Below, in pieces: positions 41,477 to 49,327 of a stretch of DNA of 64,000 nt. Positions within the stretch are counted from its first letter, which is position 1. Each line of letters opens with the position of its first letter. A model generated the notes under the pieces. It did not search any database and was not told where the DNA came from. It was given only the letters and a program-made list of their open reading frames with translations. This DNA is from Streptomyces sp. MJM8645 (lineage in GTDB: Bacteria > Actinomycetota > Actinomycetes > Streptomycetales > Streptomycetaceae), in contig NZ_LJJF01000004.1 in NCBI RefSeq assembly GCF_001625365.1, positions 59,295 to 123,294 on the forward strand. The letters are read 5' to 3'. A program made the position numbers and the translations under genes.

Positions 41477-42493
41477 ATGAACTGCCCCTTTTTGCTTCGA
41501 AGTTCGGGCTCCACCGTGCTTCACCTGCCTTCGCCCGGCCGTGGCCCCACGGTGTCGCTGTGCGGGCGCACCACGCTCGGCCCGGCCGGGGCGCTCGGCG
41601 CCCGGGACTCGGTGTGCCGCCGCTGTCCGAAGTCCCGCACCGCCCACGCGGTGCTGCTCGCGCTCGCCGACCGCACCCTGATCCAGACGTCCGGCGGCAA
41701 GGACAGCCTGGCGGCCGCGATCGTCGTCATGGACGCGGCGCAGCAGAGCGGCACCGTCGACCGGGTGATGATGGTCCACGCCGACCTCGGGGAAGCCGAA
41801 TGGCCGGGCACCCGTGAACTGGTCGAGCGGCACGCCGCGTTCTTCGGCGTCCCGCTGACCGTCCGCGCCCGGGCCGGCGGCTTCATCGGCATGGTCGAGG
41901 CCCGCGGCATGTTTCCCGACGCCAAGCGGCGCCTGTGCACCTCCTCGCTCAAGCGCGACGTCCTGGCTGTGGTGTTCACCGAGGTGACCGTCGACCTCGG
42001 GGACCTTGGCCGTCCCGCGCTGCTGCTGACGGTGATGGGCTTCCGGGCGGAGGAGTCGCCGGCCCGTGCGAAGCGGGAGCTGCTGTCGATCGACCGGCGC
42101 GCGAGCAGCGGCAAGCGGATCGTCCTGCAGTGGAATCCGGTGCACGCGTACAGCACGGCGAAGGTGTGGCGCAGCATCGCGGCGGCCGGCGCCGAGTACC
42201 ACCCCGCCTACGACATGGGCATGCCGCGCCTGAGCTGCACGTTCTGCATCCTCGCCGGGTTCGAGGACCTGGTGCGCGCCGCCCGGCTGCGCCTGGCCCT
42301 GGCCGCCCGGTACGTCGCCCTGGAGGCCGCTGTGCGGCACCGGATCAAGCCGGACGTGTCGATGGCGGAGGTGTACGAGGAAGCGGTCCGCCGCGGCCCT
42401 CTCACCGACTGGCAGATCGGCGATGTCCTCGCCCAGTACGTCAGCCAGTTGGCCGCCGACACCTACCGCGGCCGCTACACCCTGGCCGCCTGA
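41477..42493 (+). CDS. PAPS-reductase / PP-loop ATPase family protein, 338 aa
   Basis: ATG 41477 follows the conserved leader. The PP-loop is SGGKDS (72-77), with TSSLKRD, MGFRAEESPARAKR and WNPVHAYSTAKVW matching the phage-type PAPS-reductase family that also includes DndC-like proteins. LSCTFC and the Cys in the first 50 residues (SVCRRCPKS) may bind metal. Members adenylate a substrate and can transfer sulfur. No other dnd genes are near, so DNA phosphorothioation is not supported. Confidence 0.82.
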   Translation: MNCPFLLRSSGSTVLHLPSPGRGPTVSLCGRTTLGPAGALGARDSVCRRCPKSRTAHAVLLALADRTLIQTSGGKDSLAAAIVVMDAAQQSGTVDRVMMVHADLGEAEWPGTRELVERHAAFFGVPLTVRARAGGFIGMVEARGMFPDAKRRLCTSSLKRDVLAVVFTEVTVDLGDLGRPALLLTVMGFRAEESPARAKRELLSIDRRASSGKRIVLQWNPVHAYSTAKVWRSIAAAGAEYHPAYDMGMPRLSCTFCILAGFEDLVRAARLRLALAARYVALEAAVRHRIKPDVSMAEVYEEAVRRGPLTDWQIGDVLAQYVSQLAADTYRGRYTLAA

Positions 42494-42514
42494 CCCTGAC
42501 CCTGACCCTGACCC
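42491..42514 (+). repeat. TGACCC hexamer repeated four times
   Basis: Four exact copies in a row. The first contains the TGA stop of the PP-loop gene. Loss or gain of units would not alter the protein, but such repeats are prone to slippage. Confidence 0.85.
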
Positions 42515-42570
42515 TCCCGGCCGGTCGGCAGTCACACTGCCAGCCGGCCTGGCTCCGAGAGGAACCCATC

Positions 42571-43170
42571 GTGATCTCCGCTCTCAACGCCAGCCGCAGG
42601 ATCGCCAAGTATCTTGGCGACGCCTGGTGGGCCGAATCCATATTGGACCCGCGCGGTGCCCTGTTGTACGGCCCGAATGATCTGACCATCTTCGTCGAGA
42701 CCTCCGAATCCGGCTCCGTCAACCTGCGGCCCCAGCTGAACAGCGACCGGGTGTGGCCTGGCGTAGAGGGGCACTTCGGCCGCTTTGAAGGCACGCTCGA
42801 CGACTTGCCCGCGCTCGCCGAGAAGGTAGGAGGCACCCTGGCACCCGCCTGGGTAGACCGCGACGCCCGCCTGGCCGCCCGAACCGAGCAAGCGAAGTCC
42901 GAGCTCGCCGACCTTCTCGCCCAGATCGGGGCCATAGTCGGCGACCACCGGGTGGCTGTTGGCTCCCGGCCGGGCGCTGGGTGGGTGAAGTGGCCGACCG
43001 GGGTTGCCTACGTCCGCGCGAACGGAGACGGCACCGCCGCGGTGAACGTCACCGCGGAGGAGCTTGACGGCCCGACGGCCCTGCGGATGCTTGCCGCGAT
43101 GTCCCTGCCGGCCGACAACGAGCCCGAGCCGACCGCGAAGCGCTACCCCCTGCGCTCTTCGCTCGACTGA
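42571..43170 (+). CDS. Hypothetical protein, 199 aa
   Basis: GTG 42571 follows GAGAGGAACCC, a variant of the leader RBS. The product starts VISALNASRRIAKYLGDAWW, with a helical middle (ARTEQAKSELADLLAQIGAI) and strands at the end. There is no known family. It is the last rightward small gene before the recombinase, and no hairpin lies in its short leader. Confidence 0.62.
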   Translation: MISALNASRRIAKYLGDAWWAESILDPRGALLYGPNDLTIFVETSESGSVNLRPQLNSDRVWPGVEGHFGRFEGTLDDLPALAEKVGGTLAPAWVDRDARLAARTEQAKSELADLLAQIGAIVGDHRVAVGSRPGAGWVKWPTGVAYVRANGDGTAAVNVTAEELDGPTALRMLAAMSLPADNEPEPTAKRYPLRSSLD

Positions 43171-43307
43171 GTACGTCGGTCTTTCTCTGCAGCGCCGGGG
43201 ACGTCTACCGCCGCCGCAACTACCTGGTCTGACATCCCGTCTGCGGCCGACCGCGCCCCGGTCGGCCGCCCTTCACCGTCGAGTTCCCAAAGTACCCAGG
43301 AAGGGCC

Positions 43308-44531
43308 ATGAGCTCTCAATTCGGACCGCCCATCGACCTCAGCGACTTGCAGGCCTTCGTACGAACGGACCTGCGCCCCCGCTGCTCGGTGTTCGTCGGC
43401 CGCGTCTCCACCAAGGACGGAACCCAGAACCCCGCGTCGTCCATACCCCGGCAGGTCAGACTCGCCTCCGAACGCCTGGAGGCCGGCGAGGAGTTCGTCG
43501 CGTACTTCTGGGACGTTGAAAGCGGAATGTTGGCTCCGGAGCTCCGGGGCCTCGGGCCGCAGGCGATGTACGACGCACTCAACGTACCGACCCCCAGGGA
43601 CGGAGGACTCCAGGACCTGGTGGACCGGGCCGGTGACCTGGGCATCACCCACGCCCTGGCCGAGCGCTCCGACCGTGTGGCACGCGCCATGCTGACGAGC
43701 CTCAGCGTGGAACACGAGCTGCAGAAGGCCGGGGTAGAGGTGGTGTACGCCAACGAACCGGTCGGCGGCACCGAATCCGGACGGCTGCGCACCCGCCGCT
43801 ACGGCCAGGTCGACGCGGAGCTCTACCGGACGGCGATGATGGAGATGTCGATGGGCGGCCAGGTCCAGCACGCCATCGCCGGGTGGAACCATGGCGCGCC
43901 GCCCTACCCGTACGTCGCGGTGGTCGACCTGGACGCCCCGGTACCGGAGAAGGGGCGGTTGGGCGTAGCGCGGGAGAAGAAGAAGTTGGCCCCCCATCCG
44001 GACCTGCGTCGGTTCGATGCGGCCCGCGAGCTGTGCCGGCTGCGCCGGGAGGAGCACCTGAAGGCGGCGGACATCATCGCGATCCTGGAGGCGGAACCCG
44101 ACCGGTACCCGATGATCGACCGCCGGTGGACGCACTCCTTGGTCGAGGGCCTGATAGCCAACCCCAAGTTGAGCGGCTACCAGGTCTACAACAGGAAGGC
44201 GTCCCGTACCGGCAAGGCCGGCTTCTCCCGGTGGAACGCGATCTCGGAGTGGGTGTGGTCGCCGGAGATCGTGCACGAGCCGGTGGTCAGCCTGCTGGAG
44301 TGGAAGCAGGCCCAGCAGGTCACCGCGGGCCTGCGTGCGGGTGCGGGGGCGGGCGGTCCGCTGCTGCGTATCCGTGCCGCGGCCCGCCGGTTGGGGCTCA
44401 CCGTCACCATGGTCAGCAGCAGCGGAACACACACGCTGTACCAGATCGGCAGCCGGAAAGTGGTCTTGCCCACCCCCATCCCGGATGCGCTCGTACAGCA
44501 GGTCATCGACGGCATGGGGAGCACGACGTGA
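43308..44531 (+). CDS. Serine recombinase (resolvase/invertase family), 407 aa
   Basis: ATG 43308 follows AGGAAGGGCC. The catalytic domain shows GRVSTKDGTQ with the nucleophile Ser34, an FWDVESG segment, ERSDRVARAMLT and GQVQHAIAGWNHGAPPYPYV. The recombinase domain contains RRWTHSLVEGLIANPKLSGY. At 407 residues it is short for a large serine integrase and lacks a long zinc/coiled-coil tail. It may integrate the element or be a dedicated invertase. No att core could be identified. Confidence 0.82.
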   Translation: MSSQFGPPIDLSDLQAFVRTDLRPRCSVFVGRVSTKDGTQNPASSIPRQVRLASERLEAGEEFVAYFWDVESGMLAPELRGLGPQAMYDALNVPTPRDGGLQDLVDRAGDLGITHALAERSDRVARAMLTSLSVEHELQKAGVEVVYANEPVGGTESGRLRTRRYGQVDAELYRTAMMEMSMGGQVQHAIAGWNHGAPPYPYVAVVDLDAPVPEKGRLGVAREKKKLAPHPDLRRFDAARELCRLRREEHLKAADIIAILEAEPDRYPMIDRRWTHSLVEGLIANPKLSGYQVYNRKASRTGKAGFSRWNAISEWVWSPEIVHEPVVSLLEWKQAQQVTAGLRAGAGAGGPLLRIRAAARRLGLTVTMVSSSGTHTLYQIGSRKVVLPTPIPDALVQQVIDGMGSTT

Positions 44532-44944
44532 CCGAGACCATCGAGTGCCGGGCCACCCGGCGCGGCCGGGAGTGGACGGTGCACGTCCCCGAGCACGGCG
44601 TGTATAGCCACGGCAAGACGCTGACGAAGGTGGGCGAGAACACCCAGGCAGGACTTGCCCTCGTGGGCGTGACCGCCGAGGTAATGATCACCCCGGTGAC
44701 GCCGGAGCTGGAGAAGGTCCGGGCTACCAAGGCCGCCCACGCGGCGGCAGTGAGTGAGGCCGTCGTAGCCCTGGCCTTGCGGCGGGCAACGACGCGTGAC
44801 ATCGCCCTGGCGGTGGGAGTGCCGGCCGCCCAGGTGAAGCGGCTCCTTGCGGAGCGTTCTTCGGCGTCGAGGTTCGTGCCGGCTGGTGAGCCGGACGCGC
44901 CGGAGGAGACTGGGCCTGTGGGGATCGAGGCCGCGCCGGTATGA
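44528..44944 (+). CDS. HicB-like protein with HTH, 138 aa
   Basis: GTG 44528 overlaps the recombinase stop (GTGA). Residues 1-50 (GREWTVHVPEHGVYSHGKTL and GLALVG) fit the partial RNase-H-like HicB fold. Residues about 85-105 (ATTRDIALAVGVPAAQVKRL) are an HTH. No HicA toxin is adjacent. Coupling to the recombinase suggests it regulates or directs recombination, as a recombination directionality factor might. That role is inference. Confidence 0.65.
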   Translation: MTETIECRATRRGREWTVHVPEHGVYSHGKTLTKVGENTQAGLALVGVTAEVMITPVTPELEKVRATKAAHAAAVSEAVVALALRRATTRDIALAVGVPAAQVKRLLAERSSASRFVPAGEPDAPEETGPVGIEAAPV

Positions 44945-44987
44945 CTTTCCGGGGTTCGCCTCGGTCGGGACGACTTCCGCCATGAAG

Positions 44988-45026
44988 TGCAAGGAGCCCT
45001 GGGCGTCTCGCCCAGGGCTCCTTGCA
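44988..45026. terminator. 18-bp perfect hairpin, bidirectional terminator
   Basis: Exact arms at 44988-45005 and 45009-45026 (left arm begins TGCAAGGAGCCC) enclose 3 bases. It sits between the convergent HicB-like and PAP2-like genes. Confidence 0.85.
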
Positions 45027-45080
45027 TGTGGCCGGTGGTGCGCGGTGGCCTGTCGGTCGGCGGCTCTGGCGCGTGTGGGT

Positions 45081-45686
45081 TCAGGCGATGAGCATGTAGA
45101 CGCCGCCGGCGACGATGGTACCGAGAACGGCGCCCGTGATGGTCTGGGAGACGGTGTGCTCGCGGACGGTGACACGGGCCCAGCCGAGCAGCGCGACGAA
45201 GACGAATCCGAGGAGCCACCACGGGTTGTAGGCCTGGGCGAGCATCGCGAAGGAGCCGGCGGTGACGGCGGCGTGGACGGAGATCTTGTACTTGGCCAGG
45301 ACGGTGATGGGCCACACGGCGGTGATGGTGGCCCACATGGCGGCGGTCATCGCGATGAGCGGGCGCGGGGCGCTGGTGGCGGCCTGGAGTGCCAGGCCGG
45401 CGGCGACGGAGCCGCTGATGACTGGCAGGACGGTGATGCGGCGTACGCGGTCGGTCAGGTGGCGGTCGGCCCAGGTGCCGTTGCCCTCGATGTACACGAT
45501 GTAGATCATCGGGATGACCGCGGCGAAGGCGATCGCGATGGCTGCCCAGCCAAGGCCGGGCCAGCCGTAGAGGCCGCAGCCGATCGCCAGGCTGACCGCG
45601 ACGATGGTGTTCTTCGGGTCTGCCCAGTCGCTGAGTCGGCGGCCGAGGAGTGCCAGGGGGCGCGGGGTGTCGGTGGTGGTGGTCAT
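45081..45686 (-). CDS. PAP2-like membrane phosphatase, 201 aa
   Basis: ATG 45686 overlaps the upstream stop (ATGA). About six hydrophobic helices are visible. The phosphatase-like signature is partial: KYKISVHAAVTAGSFAMLAQ, then GWARVTVREHTVSQTITGAV, with the His and Arg positions expected in PAP2 enzymes. These remove phosphate from lipid pyrophosphates. It is the last gene of the ImmA/IrrE cassette and is followed by a strong terminator. Confidence 0.75.
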   Translation of the reverse strand: MTTTTDTPRPLALLGRRLSDWADPKNTIVAVSLAIGCGLYGWPGLGWAAIAIAFAAVIPMIYIVYIEGNGTWADRHLTDRVRRITVLPVISGSVAAGLALQAATSAPRPLIAMTAAMWATITAVWPITVLAKYKISVHAAVTAGSFAMLAQAYNPWWLLGFVFVALLGWARVTVREHTVSQTITGAVLGTIVAGGVYMLIA

Positions 45687-46759
45687 CTGCTCGTTTTGTT
45701 GTAGGCGCGGGCGACGTTCTTCGCCCATCGGATGTCGCTGGAGGGTGCTCGGAGTGCCTGGCTGATGGGACTGCGGCCGGAGATCTGAACGTCGACCGTG
45801 TGCCGGCGCAGGGCGGCCCGGGCCATGATCGCATCGGTGGTGGCGTCCTGGCTCGCGGCGCCGATACCGAGGTTCAGGAAGGCGTCACGAATCGCGAAGG
45901 CATTGTGGGCGACGTCGATGGTCCGGTCACCCCAGACGAAGAGCTCACGCAGTCGGGACCGGCGCTCACCGAGGTTGAGGTTCGGGAACTCGGTGACGAC
46001 CGCCGACCAGAGGGGATGAAGGACCCACATGGTGTGCTGGTCTCGGACATAGCGGACCAGGCCGCGCACGGGCGGCAGGATCAGGCCGATGATGATCAGC
46101 AAGATCGACGTTGCGACGGTGCCGTCGAACAGGGCGTCCAACATCGGGTTGTGGGCGAGCCCGGTGCCGAGGACGGTGTAGGGGAGCCGTTCGGCGACGT
46201 AGAGGGCGCCGAGGGCGCAGCCGACGGTGAGGAAGGTGACGCCGGCCCTGACGATTCCTCGGGGGATGGCGCGACGGGCGCTGGCGAAGGTCTTGGCGCC
46301 GAGCGCCATGGCGGTACCGAGGTAGGCATAGAAGATCGCCTGGTAGATCACGACGGGTGGTTCGCCCTGGTGGATATCCAGAAGGAAGTTCGGGTCCGGG
46401 ACGGGATCGCGGGGAAGTGCGAAGAAGAACAGCAGCGTCATGGTCGCGGCGGCGACGGCGGCCAGGGGAAGGTTGGGGCGGGCGCGTCCGCGGGGCCCTC
46501 GGCCGTGGACTGCGTAGAGGTAGTCCAGGAGGAAGGCGATGCTGGCGATTCCGAGCAGGTGCTTCGCCAGCACCGACGAACCGGTTACCGCGTGGTGCAG
46601 CTGCATCTTGATGGCGCCGGTGCCCAGGGCCAGTCCGAGGGTGCCGATGGTGATGCACAGGGACCGGGCGGCGCGCCCAGAACGGATGGCGGCTGGCAGG
46701 CGCCACAGGGCGATGACGACCAGGGCGGCGGGGATGAAGTGGTAGAGGACTCCGCTCAT
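45683..46759 (-). CDS. MAB_1171c-like polytopic membrane protein, 358 aa
   Basis: ATG 46759 overlaps the metallopeptidase stop by 4 bp. About seven hydrophobic helices lie in the first 245 residues (FIPAALVVIALWRLP, IIGLILPPVRGLV). A cytoplasmic domain follows (HPLWSAVVTEFPNLNLGERR, DRTIDVAHNAFAIRD). This architecture and its place after an ImmA/IrrE gene match the MAB_1171c-type family of actinomycetes, called a putative transporter. The substrate is unknown. Confidence 0.7.
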   Translation of the reverse strand: MSGVLYHFIPAALVVIALWRLPAAIRSGRAARSLCITIGTLGLALGTGAIKMQLHHAVTGSSVLAKHLLGIASIAFLLDYLYAVHGRGPRGRARPNLPLAAVAAATMTLLFFFALPRDPVPDPNFLLDIHQGEPPVVIYQAIFYAYLGTAMALGAKTFASARRAIPRGIVRAGVTFLTVGCALGALYVAERLPYTVLGTGLAHNPMLDALFDGTVATSILLIIIGLILPPVRGLVRYVRDQHTMWVLHPLWSAVVTEFPNLNLGERRSRLRELFVWGDRTIDVAHNAFAIRDAFLNLGIGAASQDATTDAIMARAALRRHTVDVQISGRSPISQALRAPSSDIRWAKNVARAYNKTSR

Positions 46760-47283
46760 GCCGCCTTCCTCCAGCCGAGAACCTTGCGCACGGGGAAGGT
46801 GAGGGTGCGAAAGACGTTGCGGGCCTGGCGGGTGGTGCCTTCGTCGGAGCCGATGGCTTCTGCGAGCAGCAGTGCCATCATCTCGGCCTCGGCCTCCTGA
46901 ATGCTGTCGTAGCCGTTGCGGGTGAGCAGGACGGACGCGACGAGTTCGGGGCTGAGGTCGGGGAAGATCGACAGGAGGATGTCCTCCTGGACGAGGCACT
47001 GGTGTTCCCAGACAATGTGGCCGATCTCGTGAAGGATGATCAGCGTCTGGTGGGCCAGGCTGGTGTTCTGCTTGTAGAAGATGACGTCGACGTGGGGCAG
47101 CTTCACCCACAGGCCGGTCGGGGTCTCCGGGCTGGCGTCTTCCGGGAGCGGCTCCAGAGCGATGGGGCGTCCCCGGTGAGCTTCGAGCGCCTTGACGAAG
47201 TCTTCGATGTTGAAGGGGTCGGGGATGGGCAGATCAGGGAGCAGTGCTTCGCACCGTCTGCGGATCCCTCGTGGAACAGGCAT
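46756..47283 (-). CDS. ImmA/IrrE-family metallopeptidase, 175 aa
   Basis: ATG 47283 begins MPVPRGIRRRCEALLPDLPI. The zinc motif HEIGH is at residues 85-89, followed by an acidic helix (AEAEMMALLLAEAIGS) that can supply the third ligand. ImmA/IrrE proteins cleave repressors to start induction, as in ICEBs1 and the Deinococcus DdrO system. Here the XRE gene 100 bp upstream encodes the natural candidate target. Confidence 0.88.
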   Translation of the reverse strand: MPVPRGIRRRCEALLPDLPIPDPFNIEDFVKALEAHRGRPIALEPLPEDASPETPTGLWVKLPHVDVIFYKQNTSLAHQTLIILHEIGHIVWEHQCLVQEDILLSIFPDLSPELVASVLLTRNGYDSIQEAEAEMMALLLAEAIGSDEGTTRQARNVFRTLTFPVRKVLGWRKAA

Positions 47284-47387
47284 CTCGAACCTTTGCGTTC
47301 GCGCGGCGGTGCCGGCTGGCTGCTGGTGCGCGCTTCATGGACAGGTTCGAAATTTAAACACATCTTGACTGAGGCATTCCGAAAATA

Positions 47388-47906
47388 TTACTCTCCGTGA
47401 CCTTTGGGGGCCCTGGCGGCGGCCTCTTCCTCTAGCTCCACCATCCTGCGGGCCATGCCGACCAGGATGTCGAAGTTGGCCGGCTTGAGCCCCATGGCCC
47501 GCTGGAGGATGCCGAGGCCAGAGTCTCCGCCTTCCACCGCGCCGGAGGTGCCGCGGAGCCTGGCGAGGGAGTTGAGCCCGTCGAGCTGCCGGTCGATGGC
47601 GGAGGTGTCGTCGGAGGTGAAATAGGAGGCACCGTTGGCCAGGCCGAAGAGCCGGCCGAGGGCATCCAGGGTGACCACGGTCGGGTTGGTGGGGGTGTTG
47701 TTGGCACCGTAGCCGCGCTTGAGGTAGCGCAGCTGGGTCTCGGACAGGACGCCGTCAGATCGCTCCGCGAGTTCGGGGATGCCGACCGGGGCCTGCGGCG
47801 GGGTCTTGCTGGCGCGCCGGACGTTCTCCACCTCGATGAGGTGGTTCAGCCTTTGGGCGATCTTTTGCGCCCGCAGACCGGTGGAGGTGGGTGCCGATTC
47901 GCTCAC
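47388..47906 (-). CDS. XRE-type repressor-like protein, 172 aa
   Basis: GTG 47906 starts MSESAPTSTGLRAQKIAQRL. The HTH lies at about residues 40-70 (VGIPELAERSDGVLSETQLR). The C-terminal half is helical and may dimerise or carry the cleavage site for the ImmA/IrrE peptidase. Its promoter region is AT-rich and carries a perfect 14-bp palindrome. It is the first gene of the cassette, so autoregulation is likely. Confidence 0.78.
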   Translation of the reverse strand: MSESAPTSTGLRAQKIAQRLNHLIEVENVRRASKTPPQAPVGIPELAERSDGVLSETQLRYLKRGYGANNTPTNPTVVTLDALGRLFGLANGASYFTSDDTSAIDRQLDGLNSLARLRGTSGAVEGGDSGLGILQRAMGLKPANFDILVGMARRMVELEEEAAARAPKGHGE

Positions 47907-47961
47907 AGAGAGTACCGCTTTCTGCTATTCACAACGGCTCCAACTATACCGTCAGTCATTA

Positions 47962-47975
47962 AAGTGAGCTCACTT
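47962..47975 (-). promoter_or_regulatory. 14-bp palindrome at the XRE promoter
   Basis: AAGTGAGCTCACTT is a perfect dyad overlapping the expected -35 of a minus-strand promoter with -10 TATAGT (about 47943-47948). It is a good operator candidate. On the plus strand a second dyad, CACTATAGTG (48042-48051), contains another -10-like TATAGT pointing right. Confidence 0.65.
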
Positions 47976-48174
47976 GATTATGCACACTCAACTATTTTAT
48001 TGGCGCTGAGCTGGGCGGATGTGGTTGGGTCCAAGCCTGCCGCACTATAGTGAGGCAGTCAGGGGGGTTACGCCGGGTGTACGAATCGACCGGGGGTACC
48101 GACATGCCCACGCGTTCGCTCCGGAGGGGGAGATTGCATTGCCGCAGTACAGCCACACCACCGGCCGGCCCGGT

Positions 48175-48420
48175 TCACTGCTTGCGCAGGAACATGCCGT
48201 CGCCGCGCGTGACCACTCGCCCCGAGCGACGCCCATGGCGGACCGCGGATGCCAGCGACACCCCGTCAACCCGGTAGGAGTCACCACAGCGGGTGACCGT
48301 CGCCCCCTGGTCGCCAACCGCCTGGGCCGCGTCCGCCGGCGTCAGCCATCGGTCAACCGGCAGGCGCACGAGCAAACCCTGAGCCGGGGACGGGGCGCGA
48401 CCCGCCATCGGTTCAACCAC
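48175..48420 (-). CDS. Small hypothetical protein, 81 aa
   Basis: GTG 48420 has AAGGAGGAG upstream. The product (LVRLPVDRWLTPADAAQAVG, then TRCGDSYRVDGVSLASAVRH) resembles a small HTH or excisionase-like fold with a basic end (GRRSGRVVTRGDG). It has a TGTTACAGTT-type promoter and a double hairpin leader, so it belongs to the shared regulon. It is divergent from the ECF sigma gene. Confidence 0.62.
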   Translation of the reverse strand: MVEPMAGRAPSPAQGLLVRLPVDRWLTPADAAQAVGDQGATVTRCGDSYRVDGVSLASAVRHGRRSGRVVTRGDGMFLRKQ

Positions 48421-48444
48421 GCCGCCACTCCTCCTTCGCAGTGA

Positions 48445-48494
48445 GGCCGAAGAAGCTCTCGGCCGACCGGCCACCACAGCCGGCCGGTCGACCA
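48445..48494 (-). promoter_or_regulatory. Two consecutive leader hairpins
   Basis: On the minus strand a stem pairs across 48463-48494 around TGTGGTG. A second stem, GGCCGA with TCGGCC, closes an 8-base loop beginning GAGC at 48445-48464. They lie between promoter site 6 and GTG 48420. The form differs from the standard AGAGCA hairpin. Confidence 0.5.
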
Positions 48495-48495
48495 T

Positions 48496-48515
48496 AACTG
48501 TAACTTCGAGAATAG
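48496..48515 (-). promoter_or_regulatory. CTATT-N5-AGTTACAGTT promoter motif, site 6
   Basis: A minus-strand variant of the shared motif, followed by ATGG as in sites 3, 5 and 7. It drives the gene at 48420. Confidence 0.6.
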
Positions 48516-48582
48516 ACAACGCTCGAACGTGTGGTCGAATCTCTGTGTTTGATCCCTTGCCACTCAAGACCAAGGGCGGTCC

Positions 48583-49305
48583 TTGATCGTGCTCCTGTCC
48601 ACCCCCCAGCCCGCTGAACAAGGCTCCGACGACCTCGACGAGATCGAGCGGTGCGCCCGGGCCGCAGCCGAGGCCACCAGCGCGGAGGGCCGGAAGGCCG
48701 CTTTGAGCACCCTGTACGCGGCGTTGCGTGACCCGGTGATCCGCGACATCCGGGCCCGCGTGGACAGCATGGCCACCGCCGAGGACCTCGCCCAGGAGAC
48801 CTGGGTCCGGGTGGCCCGCTCCATCGGCCAGTACGCCAGTCGCCCTGGCCGCTCCAGCGGCTTCGTCCCGTGGCTGTTCACGATCTCGCGGAACCTGGTG
48901 GTCGACCACTACCGCGCGGCCGGCCGCCGTACCCAGGAGATCTTGAGCGCGACCCCGGTGGCGGCAGACGTGCCCTCGGAGGACGAGAGCCCCGAGCGCC
49001 TGGCCGAACGCCGCGAAGTCGCCTCCGCGCTGAAGCAGTACTTGGCGAAGCTGCCCGAGCGCCAGCGCGAAGCCGTGTACCTTCGGGTGTGCGTCGGTCT
49101 GAACACCGCCCAGACCGCGCAGGTGCTGAGCACCCGACTGCGCCCGACATCTGAGGGCGCTGTGCGTGTACTGCTCAACCGCGGCCTGCGTAAACTCTCC
49201 AAGATCCTGCCGGCGGACGAGGTGGCTCACAAGCTGGCCGAACCTCCTCTTGCACCTGCTCTTCTCGCCGAGGAGAGTGCTGCGGGTGACGTGATCAGGG
49301 TGTAG
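48583..49305 (+). CDS. ECF-type RNA polymerase sigma factor, 240 aa
   Basis: TTG 48583 fits the AAGG site; GTG 48589 is an alternative. Region 2 reads ATAEDLAQETWVRVARSIGQ and FVPWLFTISRNLVVDHYRAAGRR. Region 4 reads LAKLPERQREAVYLRVCVGL with a longer than usual turn before EGAVRVLLNRGLRKL. It directs polymerase to a special promoter set, possibly the GTAACGC-N15-CGTAC elements. The two downstream genes follow closely and may include its regulator. Confidence 0.85.
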   Translation: MIVLLSTPQPAEQGSDDLDEIERCARAAAEATSAEGRKAALSTLYAALRDPVIRDIRARVDSMATAEDLAQETWVRVARSIGQYASRPGRSSGFVPWLFTISRNLVVDHYRAAGRRTQEILSATPVAADVPSEDESPERLAERREVASALKQYLAKLPERQREAVYLRVCVGLNTAQTAQVLSTRLRPTSEGAVRVLLNRGLRKLSKILPADEVAHKLAEPPLAPALLAEESAAGDVIRV

Positions 49306-49327
49306 CAAGACGAGATTGGACTGCGGG

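Noticed and set aside
41477..42493. DNA phosphorothioation (dnd) system
   Set aside because: Only a PAPS-reductase-like gene is present. No dndA, dndB, dndD or dndE partners were seen.
48050..48277. Possible rightward small gene after the TATAGT dyad
   Set aside because: Its frames are Arg-rich and lie antisense to the gene at 48175-48420. No good start with a coding-like product was found.
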